Assembly (NCBI RefSeq): GCF_021390175.1
Contig: NZ_CP090004.1
Coordinates: 558,001-622,000 of the forward strand
Source: Flagellimonas sp. HMM57
Lineage (GTDB): Bacteria > Bacteroidota > Bacteroidia > Flavobacteriales > Flavobacteriaceae
Direction of reading: 5' to 3'
Length of the DNA: 64,000 nt
Part shown: piece by piece, positions 8,181 to 17,230 of the stretch
Layout: every line of letters begins with the position of its first letter
How positions within the stretch are numbered: position 1 is the first letter of the stretch
Position numbers and translations under genes: made by a program
Notes under the pieces: model-generated
Told to the model about the DNA's origin: nothing
Databases searched by the model: none
The model's input: only the letters and a program-made list of their open reading frames with translations

Positions 8181-10403
8181 TTAAAACTGTTTCAAAAAAG
8201 TAATCTTGCTGATAAACTGTCTCGATTGTTGTATCGGATCAAACACATCAGTCTGAGTATCGTTAAACACGAGATAAATGAACGATAGGGGCATATATTC
8301 CCAACTAAAGCGTACATTCCATCTGCCCTGTTCATCAAAACTGTTATATTGGTAAAACGTGGATAATTGTACCCTAGGGTTTAAGGCCAACCTCACACTG
8401 GCAGAATAGAGGTCGGTATTTAAATCTTCATCTAAAGTACCAACACCATTGATGTTGTTATGCTCATAATCAACTGTCATAGAGAGCTGGGGCAAAGGGG
8501 CATAGCGCAATCCGGTAATGATAGTATTCCGTGTTCCATTATAAAAATCACCAAAGTCGTATTGAATGGAACCGGAAAACTTCTTGGACTGATCTGAGTT
8601 ATAACGCATCAAGAACCGTGTATAATTATATTCTCCTTCACTAATTTGTAATCCCAATGGCGCAAAGTTGAAATTGATGTTTTGCCAAGTAGGCGTAAAA
8701 GATACCTCTACAAAACTGTTATCCTTAAACCAAGTGTAAATTGGAAAGATGTACAGACTTGATTGCTGAAAATTCCCAAAATCTTCAAAGTCATGATAGT
8801 AATTTAAAAAAGCACCGGGATCCCATCTTCGAACAAAAGGCAAGGACTTGGGGCGTAAAATAGCGTAACCACCCGGGCTATGGTACATCACATCTTTTTG
8901 GAAAACAAAGCCCATCGCAGGATCATAGCCATCGCTTACAAAAGCATTTACATAGCCTAAGTAGTAGTTATTGGTCCTTGCCCCTGCAAAGACACGCCCT
9001 GAATAGCCCGTATCTCCCGTTTCGCTGTCTAAAGAAGTTGATAGTAAATAGGAAAGGGTAATCTCGCTCTTAGGACGTATGAGACCGTCAATAGAAATGG
9101 TGGTATTGTTTTTACTTGAAATCTCCAAATCCGAAAACGAATCATCCAAACGATAGGTGATCATTGCTCCTATATTGTTTTCTTTTCCATAATTCTGGGT
9201 ATATCTGGCCACCCCAAACGTACTACCAGCGCTGTTGTCCGTTTCTCGTTGTCTTACGGCCAAAGCAGCAATGGTCCGATTCTCCGATCTATCGGTATAT
9301 CGCGCACCTAAATCTAAAGGTGCTGGTGCCGCATTAAATGTATTTTCGAGTCCTATGGTTCTACTAAAAAATGGGCGTACTTGAAAATTACCTCCACCTG
9401 CCCAAATACCTGAGTTTTCCAAAAAGAACTGTCGCCGCTCGGGGAAAAAGATGTTGAAACGCTCCAAGTTGTTAACGGCACGATCCACATCGGCCTGGGC
9501 AAAATCAGTGTTTATCGTTAAATCCAATACTGCATTGGGATTGATCGCCCATTTTACATCACCTCCTACCTTGGGTTCGTTGAGCTTGTCAACAAGTACA
9601 TCTCCTTCTTTATTTTCATCATATTGATACAGGGCATAAGGTTCCACTCTAATATTAGCAGAAGGTGGCGGTACTTCCAATCCGGTCAGCTTAGCAGCAT
9701 AGACCATACGGTTCTCTGAAAAGGATTGTGGAATGGCGGGAAATACGGTTTTCTCAAAATCTTTTCGGGCCAAACGATAAAATGTAATACCCCATTCAAC
9801 AGGTTTACCTGCAATGGGTCTGTCATAGCGAATGGACTTGAAGGGAATGGCGAATTCCGCAAAATAGCCCTCATCGGTACGTTGTGTACGCACGGTCCAA
9901 AGGGCGTTCCAGTCTGTATCGGTATTGCTATCATTAAAGCTCTGTAAATCCAGTTGGTTGCCATGAGGTGTAGTTTGGAAAGATACGGCATATTGTTTAG
10001 TGTTTTGTGCGTCGATTTGAATACCGAACACATCATTTTCCTCATTATCAAAATCGCGCCTTAAATCCTGCATCCGTACTCCTTTTTTTCCAAGGGAATC
10101 AGCAGCAAGTACACCAAAATAAAGATTTCGCTCATCATATAGCACCCGCACCGTAGTCTTATTTTTTATTGAGCCTCCCTGAACAGGTTCAACTCGAAAG
10201 AAATCGGTAATCGGTTCTGCTGACTGCCAATCGGTTTCTTTTAACTTTCCATCAATAGTAATTTTTCCCAATGCTTTAAATGCCTTGATTTTGATTGGAA
10301 CATCTGGTGGAGGGAAATTGGATTCTTGTTGGGAGAATACCATCGTTCCTAGAAAAACAAAGCTCCCAGTGAATAATAGCTTTATAGTTGAAATCATAGT
10401 CAT
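8181..10403 (-). CDS. DUF5916 outer-membrane protein with CBM9-like domain
   Basis: A 740-residue protein with a signal peptide (cleavage near VFSQQ). Residues about 40-230 form a carbohydrate-binding family 9-like domain (ALGKITIDGKLKETDW, then DERNLYFGV). The remaining 500 residues are DUF5916, a region rich in amphipathic strands (VRPFFSRTIGLE, RFLMRYNSDQSKKFSG) and ending in Phe, as for an outer-membrane barrel. The family is widespread in Bacteroidota and its substrate is unknown. It lies 105 bases downstream of the ABC-2 permease pair on the same strand, so it may be the last gene of that cluster, although the gap allows its own promoter. Confidence 0.88.
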   Translation of the reverse strand: MTMISTIKLLFTGSFVFLGTMVFSQQESNFPPPDVPIKIKAFKALGKITIDGKLKETDWQSAEPITDFFRVEPVQGGSIKNKTTVRVLYDERNLYFGVLAADSLGKKGVRMQDLRRDFDNEENDVFGIQIDAQNTKQYAVSFQTTPHGNQLDLQSFNDSNTDTDWNALWTVRTQRTDEGYFAEFAIPFKSIRYDRPIAGKPVEWGITFYRLARKDFEKTVFPAIPQSFSENRMVYAAKLTGLEVPPPSANIRVEPYALYQYDENKEGDVLVDKLNEPKVGGDVKWAINPNAVLDLTINTDFAQADVDRAVNNLERFNIFFPERRQFFLENSGIWAGGGNFQVRPFFSRTIGLENTFNAAPAPLDLGARYTDRSENRTIAALAVRQRETDNSAGSTFGVARYTQNYGKENNIGAMITYRLDDSFSDLEISSKNNTTISIDGLIRPKSEITLSYLLSTSLDSETGDTGYSGRVFAGARTNNYYLGYVNAFVSDGYDPAMGFVFQKDVMYHSPGGYAILRPKSLPFVRRWDPGAFLNYYHDFEDFGNFQQSSLYIFPIYTWFKDNSFVEVSFTPTWQNINFNFAPLGLQISEGEYNYTRFLMRYNSDQSKKFSGSIQYDFGDFYNGTRNTIITGLRYAPLPQLSMTVDYEHNNINGVGTLDEDLNTDLYSASVRLALNPRVQLSTFYQYNSFDEQGRWNVRFSWEYMPLSFIYLVFNDTQTDVFDPIQQSRQFISKITFLKQF

Positions 10404-10508
10404 CTATTAATTTTTTGATTTGTTTCCCAACCCAAGTTTTCTCTTATCGTTAAGACATTCCAATACCAAGTTATTCGCGCTTGAATTGCGCATCGCATGA
10501 TTGTCCCT

Positions 10509-11855
10509 TTAACACAACTTTCGTCCAATTGCAACACAGCAGAGAAGCATGATAAAAGTGGCTATGAGCAAAGGCCATATAAAACGTACTTGTTTTATAT
10601 CACTCCTCCCATCATCTGCATATTTTGGCGTAAATCTTCTCCAGTCCACCACATCTGCAGATTTCTCTTCAAATATTTTAGGATAAAAGAACAATCGCAA
10701 TTCCTCGTGATAATTAGCTGTTGCATCCAAAAAATTAAGGTGCTGATCTAAACTGGTTCCTGCAAGTTCATTGAATGCTAATTGCAAATGCATATTTGGC
10801 AAAAATGCGGACAGTTGTTTACTAACACTTTCACGTTCGCTAATCTTTTCCCGTAACGCCTTGGTATCTGTAACAGAATCGTCATCTCCCATCTGTTGCA
10901 TGGCATAATACCATGTCCAGTTGAACCCTTCAATTGGATATCCAAACTTTTGGAACTGTGGATAATGATCATAGAACTTTTGCAAAGTTTCCGTTTTATC
11001 AGTATCCCATTTGGTATGATACCCATCCCGCTGACTTATCATCGTACTTAAAGCTTCGGGAACTGGATACTTATTGGCCAAATATGCGTTTATTCCCGCC
11101 GGCAATAGTATAAGCAATACTAACCAAATGGATAACAACAGCAGTGCATTGAACCCTGAACTCTTTTTAAAGTTGATGACAAAAAAGCATAAAGCGAACC
11201 AAAATGCGACATATAACAACGACAGGAAAATCATCATCATGAAATTCATATCCAAAGGAATGGACAACACCGATTTAGCAATAGTAAAAAGTATTCCCAA
11301 GACTATATATATAAGTAGTACCCTTATGGATAATTTCGTTAATAGGTACTTCTGTTTTGATGGAGTTTGTACCGATACCAATCGCCATGTACCTGTCTCG
11401 GTTTCTTCGGATAACAAATTGAAGGTAAAAACAATGATCAACAGTGGAAATAGGTATAGTAATACGAACGATAAGTCCAGGTTTCCTGACTGAAGATTCA
11501 TAGGGTTTACCAAATCCGTATCATATCGTTGTCCCTCCAGATTTTTGATAGTGATTCGCTGCAGATTAGTGTTTACATCACTTTGCCCTATGGAAAGCCC
11601 CGAAAGGTGGGTTGGACTGTTTATGAATGCGAACTTCACATAGTACATAAGAAGCCCTAAATCATCTTTGTGCAACGTCACATTTCTGTCGATGTGATTC
11701 TGTTGATAATTTTCAACTTGGTCGATTGCCGCTTTTTTTTGAGATAAAAATTGATGCCCTATACCAATGCTTATTGCGCCCAACACGAGTATAAGAACCA
11801 AGCTCGCTACAACAGCCCTTGACCTTAAAAATTGTAAAAGTAGAAGTTTGTACAT
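10509..11855 (-). CDS. ABC-2 type permease (DUF3526-like), second of a pair
   Basis: A 448-residue integral membrane protein. I chose ATG 11855 because it lies 2 bases after the stop of the preceding permease gene. The in-frame start at 12008 would overlap that gene by 151 bases and add residues unlike a permease. It has an N-terminal membrane segment, then a long periplasmic region (about residues 35-130). A block of five membrane segments follows, with ETGTWRLVSVQTPSKQKYLLTK, the coupling region typical of ABC-2 permeases. A second large soluble region and a final C-terminal membrane helix complete it. It works with the sister permease and the ATPase at 15901. Confidence 0.85.
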   Translation of the reverse strand: MYKLLLLQFLRSRAVVASLVLILVLGAISIGIGHQFLSQKKAAIDQVENYQQNHIDRNVTLHKDDLGLLMYYVKFAFINSPTHLSGLSIGQSDVNTNLQRITIKNLEGQRYDTDLVNPMNLQSGNLDLSFVLLYLFPLLIIVFTFNLLSEETETGTWRLVSVQTPSKQKYLLTKLSIRVLLIYIVLGILFTIAKSVLSIPLDMNFMMMIFLSLLYVAFWFALCFFVINFKKSSGFNALLLLSIWLVLLILLPAGINAYLANKYPVPEALSTMISQRDGYHTKWDTDKTETLQKFYDHYPQFQKFGYPIEGFNWTWYYAMQQMGDDDSVTDTKALREKISERESVSKQLSAFLPNMHLQLAFNELAGTSLDQHLNFLDATANYHEELRLFFYPKIFEEKSADVVDWRRFTPKYADDGRSDIKQVRFIWPLLIATFIMLLCCVAIGRKLC

Positions 11856-11857
11856 AG

Positions 11858-13309
11858 CTATATTGCTTTTGCTTTTTTTGAAAGATATCCTAAGCCCAAA
11901 AAGGATAACAAAACCCAGCCCAATAAAGAAAAAATACCTAATGATGCTTCGTTCAAAGAACTCTGTAAAGGTTGCATCTGGTGTTGAAAATCGGGGAATT
12001 CTTCCCAATGTTCATGTCCCACCACATGCTTTTTCCCCTCCGAACCACTTACTTTTTTGGTGCTGATATATTCCATCTGAAGTTCGTTCATCTCCTGTGC
12101 CAATTGATAGCGATAGACTTCGGCCTGCTCTTGAAAATCCACGTATCCCTTGAAATCGGTTCCTGTAAATGCCATAGATATTGTTTTAATGGCCACAAAA
12201 GGATTGAGCACGGCAGTAAAACGGCTAACGTTGTTCTGTTTTTCATAGATGTGCAATAAACTATCATGGTGTTTTTTGTACAGATTTGCACTTGTCTTCT
12301 CTCCTTCCCGCATTACAAAACCTCCATAATTAAAAGGTAACTGGGTGATGGAATCAACGCCATGAACGGTCAAAACTGAATCCCTCAGCCTATTAAAATA
12401 GGGGTCTTCTGGGTTGTGGCTATCTCCTTTTTTAAGGACATCCCGCTCAACGCCCGATTGAAAACTCAATTTTGAAGGAGTGGGATAGATAGCACTTCCG
12501 ACCGCCTGCGAGGTCTTGGGAACCAAAACCACCATCAACAACCAAATACCGAGTAACGTGAGTAACGCATTTTTGGATGAGTGCGCCGTAGTGGACACCA
12601 TTATGCTTATAAAGGATAGAATAAGTAAAAACAGTGCATATCCTAAAAACAATAGCAAAAAACGCTGCCACGAATCGGCCGGGTTCGCTATAGTCTCCCC
12701 AAACATTAAAAAAAACATGGTAACCAGAAAAATGGGGGCAAAGAATAAAAGTGCCAGTATAAATAGCCCCAAAGATTTGCCCAGCAGTATTTCCTTCCAA
12801 TCTGCTCCTTGGGACAAAAGTATTTTCAAGGTTCCGTTCTCCCTCTCGGAGACGACAACAGAAAACCCCAAAAAGAATAAAATCAGGGGGAGTACAAGTT
12901 GTAAAAGCATCGCCATGCTCAATTCACCAAAGCGCAGAGTCCCAGTGGAAAACCCTGCATCTGAAAAGTTGACGCTGTTCTGCCTATGAGCTTCTAAAAA
13001 GACCGCATTCCCCGTAAAACTTTCAATTCCATAATCAAATATGCTCAAAGGCTGTTTCAAACGGAAAGCGAATGTACCAAAATGTGCCATGCGATGCGGA
13101 TGTTTATCTGGATTGGCCTCCCAACTTTGTCGTGCCTTTTGTTGATGCTCCAGTCTAATGGTATTCTGTTTGAAGTAGTTATTGATGCCACTGACCGCAG
13201 CGTAGGCGGTCAGCAGCAAAAATATGCCAAACATGATGTAGATTACTTTGGTCTTGAGGGCATTTTTGAGGAAATGCCCCATAAACAGACCGATGTTAGC
13301 TCTTTTCAT
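11858..13309 (-). CDS. ABC-2 type permease (DUF3526-like), first of a pair
   Basis: A 483-residue membrane protein paralogous in layout to its downstream neighbour. It has an N-terminal helix (about 18-40) and a periplasmic loop. A cluster of helices carries ERENGTLKILLSQGADWKEI, the conserved cytoplasmic coupling element of the ABC-2/NosY-type group. A long periplasmic region and a C-terminal helix ending in YLSKKAKAI follow. It starts 5 bases downstream of the TonB receptor gene. Two different permeases with one ATPase suggest a heterodimeric transporter. The substrate is not evident. Confidence 0.87.
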   Translation of the reverse strand: MKRANIGLFMGHFLKNALKTKVIYIMFGIFLLLTAYAAVSGINNYFKQNTIRLEHQQKARQSWEANPDKHPHRMAHFGTFAFRLKQPLSIFDYGIESFTGNAVFLEAHRQNSVNFSDAGFSTGTLRFGELSMAMLLQLVLPLILFFLGFSVVVSERENGTLKILLSQGADWKEILLGKSLGLFILALLFFAPIFLVTMFFLMFGETIANPADSWQRFLLLFLGYALFLLILSFISIMVSTTAHSSKNALLTLLGIWLLMVVLVPKTSQAVGSAIYPTPSKLSFQSGVERDVLKKGDSHNPEDPYFNRLRDSVLTVHGVDSITQLPFNYGGFVMREGEKTSANLYKKHHDSLLHIYEKQNNVSRFTAVLNPFVAIKTISMAFTGTDFKGYVDFQEQAEVYRYQLAQEMNELQMEYISTKKVSGSEGKKHVVGHEHWEEFPDFQHQMQPLQSSLNEASLGIFSLLGWVLLSFLGLGYLSKKAKAI

Positions 13310-13314
13310 AATCC

Positions 13315-15798
13315 TTAAAATTTATAGGAGGTTGTCAGCAACACATTTCGTGGTGCTCCAGGAAAAAGTCGTGATGCAAACAATGCACCTCCCCAATATG
13401 TTTCATCGAACAAGTTGTTCACCTTAAGCGCCAATTGTATATTTCCTCCTGAGGGGCGATAATACACTGCGGCATCAAATACCGTATACGCCGGAAGCAG
13501 CACACGATCGCTGTACCATGAGAATCGATCTCCACGATATTCTGTTCCAAAACCAATTCCGACGTCCCTCAAAGTATTATCCGTAAAATCATATCTAGCC
13601 CAAAGGTTAGCACTATGTTCTGGTGTTCCACCCGCTCGTTCACCGATCAATGTAGGGTCATCATCCGCGATTATTTCAGCATCGATATAGGCATAGGAAG
13701 CATTTACCTGAAAATTTGGTAAGATATAGCCCGATAGGTCCCACTCAAAACCTCTACTTCTTCGTGCGCCACCCTCAATCAACAAATCCTCATCGTTGGG
13801 ATCGGGTTGCAAAAGGTTTTTTTGATTGATTTCATAAACGGCCATGTTCATTGCCAATCGTCCTCTAAAGAACTCTCCTTTTGCTCCAAACTCAATTAAA
13901 TCACTTTCCAAGGGGTCAAATTCTGCTGGAGAACCTGCCCAGAAAAAGTTTTCTGTAGCCGGTGATAAAGTAACGGTATTTGATTGCGGTTGAAAGCCCT
14001 CAATATAGGTTCCATAGACATTTATATTGTCCGTTGCCTCGTACGTAATCCCTAGACGTGGTATAAAGGCTTCGTTTTTAAAACTTTCTTCATCGTTGGA
14101 TTCATAATTGAACTTATCCTCATACCACTCGTAACGAAGGTTGACCAAGGCAGAAAGCTTCCATATCTTAAATTGGTTTTGAATGTAGACCCCACTGGAG
14201 GTAGTTAGGTTTGCCGGAATTGCGAATTCTGACATGGTATAGTCGTTGATAATCCTCATGTTGTTTTGAGGGTCGGTCAAATCAAAATGGGGGACATTAG
14301 GTCTAGGTGCCAGTACACCATCGATTTCAATAGTTTGAAAATCTGCGGCATCGGCCGGGTCAAAATTACTTACGCTCCCGTCATTTCTTAAATACCTTCG
14401 CGCTCCATTTTGTCCACCACCCTTGGTACGCTCCCACCAACTTCCATCGTATCCTATAAGAGCTTTATTAGTGATTTTATCACTTTCAAAATCAAAATTT
14501 ACAAAAGCATTGAAATTATCGGTGACCCAGAACTGCTTTCGTTCCACATAACGCATTTCAGCTAGGGTATTGATAGGATTTCCTTCGATATCCACAGCGG
14601 CGGCGTTCACAGTTCTGTGCTCGGCAAGGTCTTCTTCCCAAGTTTGTTTCATATACGAGGCATTGAAGCCAATGTTATCTGTAATCTGCTTGGTGAAGTT
14701 GCCCATCACCAAAAACTCCTTTGACTTAAAAAAGTCGTTTGAAGCCCCTACGTTAAGGGAAGTCGGCGTACTGTTCAAATCAAATTCCCCATTGATGGCA
14801 CCAAAAATCGGTTGCCCCCTATCCAAGTTGCCAACACCATTACTATATATCATTTCTACATTTAATGCTGTAGTATTATTAGGTATGTATGAAATAGACG
14901 GTGTAATCAAAAAAGCGTTGTTCTGTACCACATCCCGAAAAGATCTGGCTTCCTGTACTGCTGCATTAAAACGGTATAAAAGGGTTTTAGATTCATTCAA
15001 TGGCCCTGTAAAATCTGCTGTTGCCCTAAGCGTTCCAAAACTGCCCACGGTAGCACTTACCTCGTTTCGCTTTTCCCTTAAAGGTTTTTTGGTTACCATA
15101 TTTATAGTTCCGCCTGGGTCAACACTGGAAAAAGTTACCGAAGAGGGTCCTTTGACAACTTCTACTCGTTCTATGTGGGAGGTTATGGGCTGTAGAAAAT
15201 AATACTGACGGGTTCGCATTCCATTGATGACCTGTCCCTCTTCTGCTTGTGTGACACCCCGTATGTTGAAATGATTGTAAAATGCCGTGGAAGTAACACT
15301 ACTGGCAGCTTTTACTGCATCTGCCAATTGAAACGCTTGACGGTCGTTCATCAATTCTTTGGTAATTGTTGATACCGCTTGTGGTAACTCCTTGTTTTTG
15401 ATGGCCACCTTAGTCGAAGAAAAGGAATAATCGCTATTGTAGTCGGTCCTAGCACGACCTATGACCTCAACATTCTGTAAGCTTTCTGTAGTTTCTGTTA
15501 ATACAACAGTTCCCAAATCAAGTACAGTAGAAGAACTTACATCGATGGATTTTTGGTGGGAAGCATATCCCAAAAAGCGTACTTCGAACTCGTAAACTCC
15601 TTCGGGTACATTTAGTTGAAATGCTCCGTTCCTATCTGTCAACACTCCGAACATGTTGTCTGTATTACCAATGGAAACCGTAGCACCAAAAATTGGACTT
15701 CCTTGCTCATCGGTAACCGAACCCGTTACCTCTTGAGCGTGGATATTCACAACAAAACTAAAAAGTAATAATATAAATAGATTTTTTATGATTCTCAT
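13315..15798 (-). CDS. TonB-dependent siderophore-type receptor
   Basis: An 827-residue outer-membrane receptor. A signal peptide (cleavage near IHAQ) is followed by a carboxypeptidase-regulatory-like domain (about residues 23-110, VTGSVTDEQGSPIFGATVSI). The plug domain (about 130-245) carries FNIRGV, VEVVKGPSSVTFSSVDPGG and INMVTKKP. A 22-strand barrel ends in LLTTSYKF. The plug motifs match the FhuE/FpvA-like siderophore receptor group. Uptake needs TonB-ExbBD energy, encoded elsewhere. It is unusual in sitting between an ABC ATPase gene and two ABC-2 permease genes on the same strand. That suggests joint control and perhaps a common metal or metallophore substrate. Confidence 0.93.
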   Translation of the reverse strand: MRIIKNLFILLLFSFVVNIHAQEVTGSVTDEQGSPIFGATVSIGNTDNMFGVLTDRNGAFQLNVPEGVYEFEVRFLGYASHQKSIDVSSSTVLDLGTVVLTETTESLQNVEVIGRARTDYNSDYSFSSTKVAIKNKELPQAVSTITKELMNDRQAFQLADAVKAASSVTSTAFYNHFNIRGVTQAEEGQVINGMRTRQYYFLQPITSHIERVEVVKGPSSVTFSSVDPGGTINMVTKKPLREKRNEVSATVGSFGTLRATADFTGPLNESKTLLYRFNAAVQEARSFRDVVQNNAFLITPSISYIPNNTTALNVEMIYSNGVGNLDRGQPIFGAINGEFDLNSTPTSLNVGASNDFFKSKEFLVMGNFTKQITDNIGFNASYMKQTWEEDLAEHRTVNAAAVDIEGNPINTLAEMRYVERKQFWVTDNFNAFVNFDFESDKITNKALIGYDGSWWERTKGGGQNGARRYLRNDGSVSNFDPADAADFQTIEIDGVLAPRPNVPHFDLTDPQNNMRIINDYTMSEFAIPANLTTSSGVYIQNQFKIWKLSALVNLRYEWYEDKFNYESNDEESFKNEAFIPRLGITYEATDNINVYGTYIEGFQPQSNTVTLSPATENFFWAGSPAEFDPLESDLIEFGAKGEFFRGRLAMNMAVYEINQKNLLQPDPNDEDLLIEGGARRSRGFEWDLSGYILPNFQVNASYAYIDAEIIADDDPTLIGERAGGTPEHSANLWARYDFTDNTLRDVGIGFGTEYRGDRFSWYSDRVLLPAYTVFDAAVYYRPSGGNIQLALKVNNLFDETYWGGALFASRLFPGAPRNVLLTTSYKF

Positions 15799-15900
15799 TT
15801 GTGTTCGTTTTATTTTCGGGGTAATCTGTTATCTGCACAATCAAAAAGTAACTCCGCACCTAAAACGAAATCACTACTCTGATCATTTTGATTTAAGATT

Positions 15901-16596
15901 TTAGATTGTTTTTAAGTATAGATTTTGTAATTCGTTGGCATTTATATCCGTTGTTTCCGACTCGTATACCAAACGGCCTTCTTTCATAATACCAATCCTG
16001 GTACCGACATTAACAGCATTGAAAATATCATGTGTCGCCATAAAAATAGATTTTCCCATTTGGCTCAATTCCTTGCAAATCGCAGTAAACTCTACCGCAG
16101 CCTTAGGATCAAGGCCAGAGATCGGCTCATCCATAAATATGAAGTCTGCATTTTTGGATAGTGCAATGGCGATACCTACTTTCTGTCGCATTCCCTTAGA
16201 ATAAGAGGCCAGCTTATTAAGGTGGGCGGTTTCCTGAAGCCCAGCTTTTAATAAGTAGGACGCCAATTCCTCCTTTGAATACCGAAACCCTGCAATTCGG
16301 CTAAAAAAGTCAAGATTTTCCATACCTGATAGGTTACCGTAAAGTTGTACTACTTCAGGTATATAGGCTATCATTTTTGAAGTGGCATTACTGTTTGGCT
16401 TTACTTCGACGCCATTAATTAAAGCCTTACCGCTTGTAGCTGTTAGTAAACCAAGAAATAAATTTATCGTGGTGGTTTTACCGGCACCATTTTGGCCCAG
16501 CAAACAGAAAATTTCACCTTGAGCAACAGAAAGATTCAAGTCGCTCAATGCTTCATGTCCACCATATCTTTTGGTAAGATTGATTGCTTCTAGCAT
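15901..16596 (-). CDS. ABC transporter ATP-binding protein
   Basis: A 231-residue nucleotide-binding subunit. Walker A is GQNGAGKTTT (about residues 34-43), the signature is YSKGMRQKVGIA (about 133-144) and Walker B is FIFMDEP (about 152-158). An H-loop (MATHD) follows. All catalytic elements are intact. The domain is closest in style to CcmA/NosF-type ATPases that power ABC-2 permeases. The two DUF3526-like permeases downstream on the same strand are its likely partners, with the TonB receptor gene in between. The gap to the receptor gene is 102 bases. Confidence 0.93.
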   Translation of the reverse strand: MLEAINLTKRYGGHEALSDLNLSVAQGEIFCLLGQNGAGKTTTINLFLGLLTATSGKALINGVEVKPNSNATSKMIAYIPEVVQLYGNLSGMENLDFFSRIAGFRYSKEELASYLLKAGLQETAHLNKLASYSKGMRQKVGIAIALSKNADFIFMDEPISGLDPKAAVEFTAICKELSQMGKSIFMATHDIFNAVNVGTRIGIMKEGRLVYESETTDINANELQNLYLKTI

Positions 16597-16717
16597 ATTA
16601 TACTATGTAAATGTGATTGATTAAGCTATGGTACGCCATTGGATGATACAGCGTAAAATGAATTATTGGAAACCTTGTATGAAGGTCGCCATATTCAATT
16701 AAGTAAAAGAAAAATAT

Positions 16718-17035
16718 TTAGGCTACCGGAGGTCCTCGAAGATGCTGTTGCTTTTTAGGAACAATATTGATGGTTCCCACTATACTTTGATGAAAATAGT
16801 AGGAAAAAGCAGCTAATTCGTAAACAAAGAGATCTTGAACATGTAGTTGCTGATCAAAATAAAAACTACAGATTTGACAGTCTGAATTTTCTTCGGCAAC
16901 TATATCGGTAAAATCGTTGCTAACAACATTTACAGTATGCGCTGTATGCTCTTGCGAATGAAAAATTAAAACAACAGGTAACGACAAAATATACATTGCC
17001 AAAAAACCCGTTGCTATTTGTATTTTATTTTTCAC
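16718..17035 (-). CDS. Small exported protein with CxxC and C-terminal RGPP motif
   Basis: A 105-residue protein with a hydrophobic N-terminal segment (about residues 8-26), a histidine-bearing stretch (HSQEHTAHT) and a DCQIC motif near residue 54. An aromatic middle follows and the C-terminus is QQHLRGPPVA. Small proteins with a CxxC/His pair and a terminal R-G/A-P-P motif are often encoded beside metal-related TonB receptors. I infer a metal-binding or sensing role but cannot name a family. It is the first gene of the leftward receptor/ABC cluster, with a 121-base gap to the ATPase gene. Confidence 0.7.
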   Translation of the reverse strand: MKNKIQIATGFLAMYILSLPVVLIFHSQEHTAHTVNVVSNDFTDIVAEENSDCQICSFYFDQQLHVQDLFVYELAAFSYYFHQSIVGTINIVPKKQQHLRGPPVA

Positions 17036-17230
17036 GACTGCTAAAGTAATACATTTTCACCTTATTTATATTGATTCTATTTCGTTAACATATTTGATGA
17101 TCTCAATACGCAGGACAGTTATGAAAAGCTCTGGACCAATAGCTGATTGTAATTATTTAATATACGATTCAAAAAAGGGTCAACAATGTGAATTAATATG
17201 GTGTTAATCTTTGATAATGAATGGATTGAA

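Noticed and set aside
11856..12008. Extended N-terminus of the second ABC permease
   Set aside because: It would overlap the upstream permease gene by 151 bases. The ATG at 11855 lies 2 bases past that stop and begins a typical membrane segment.
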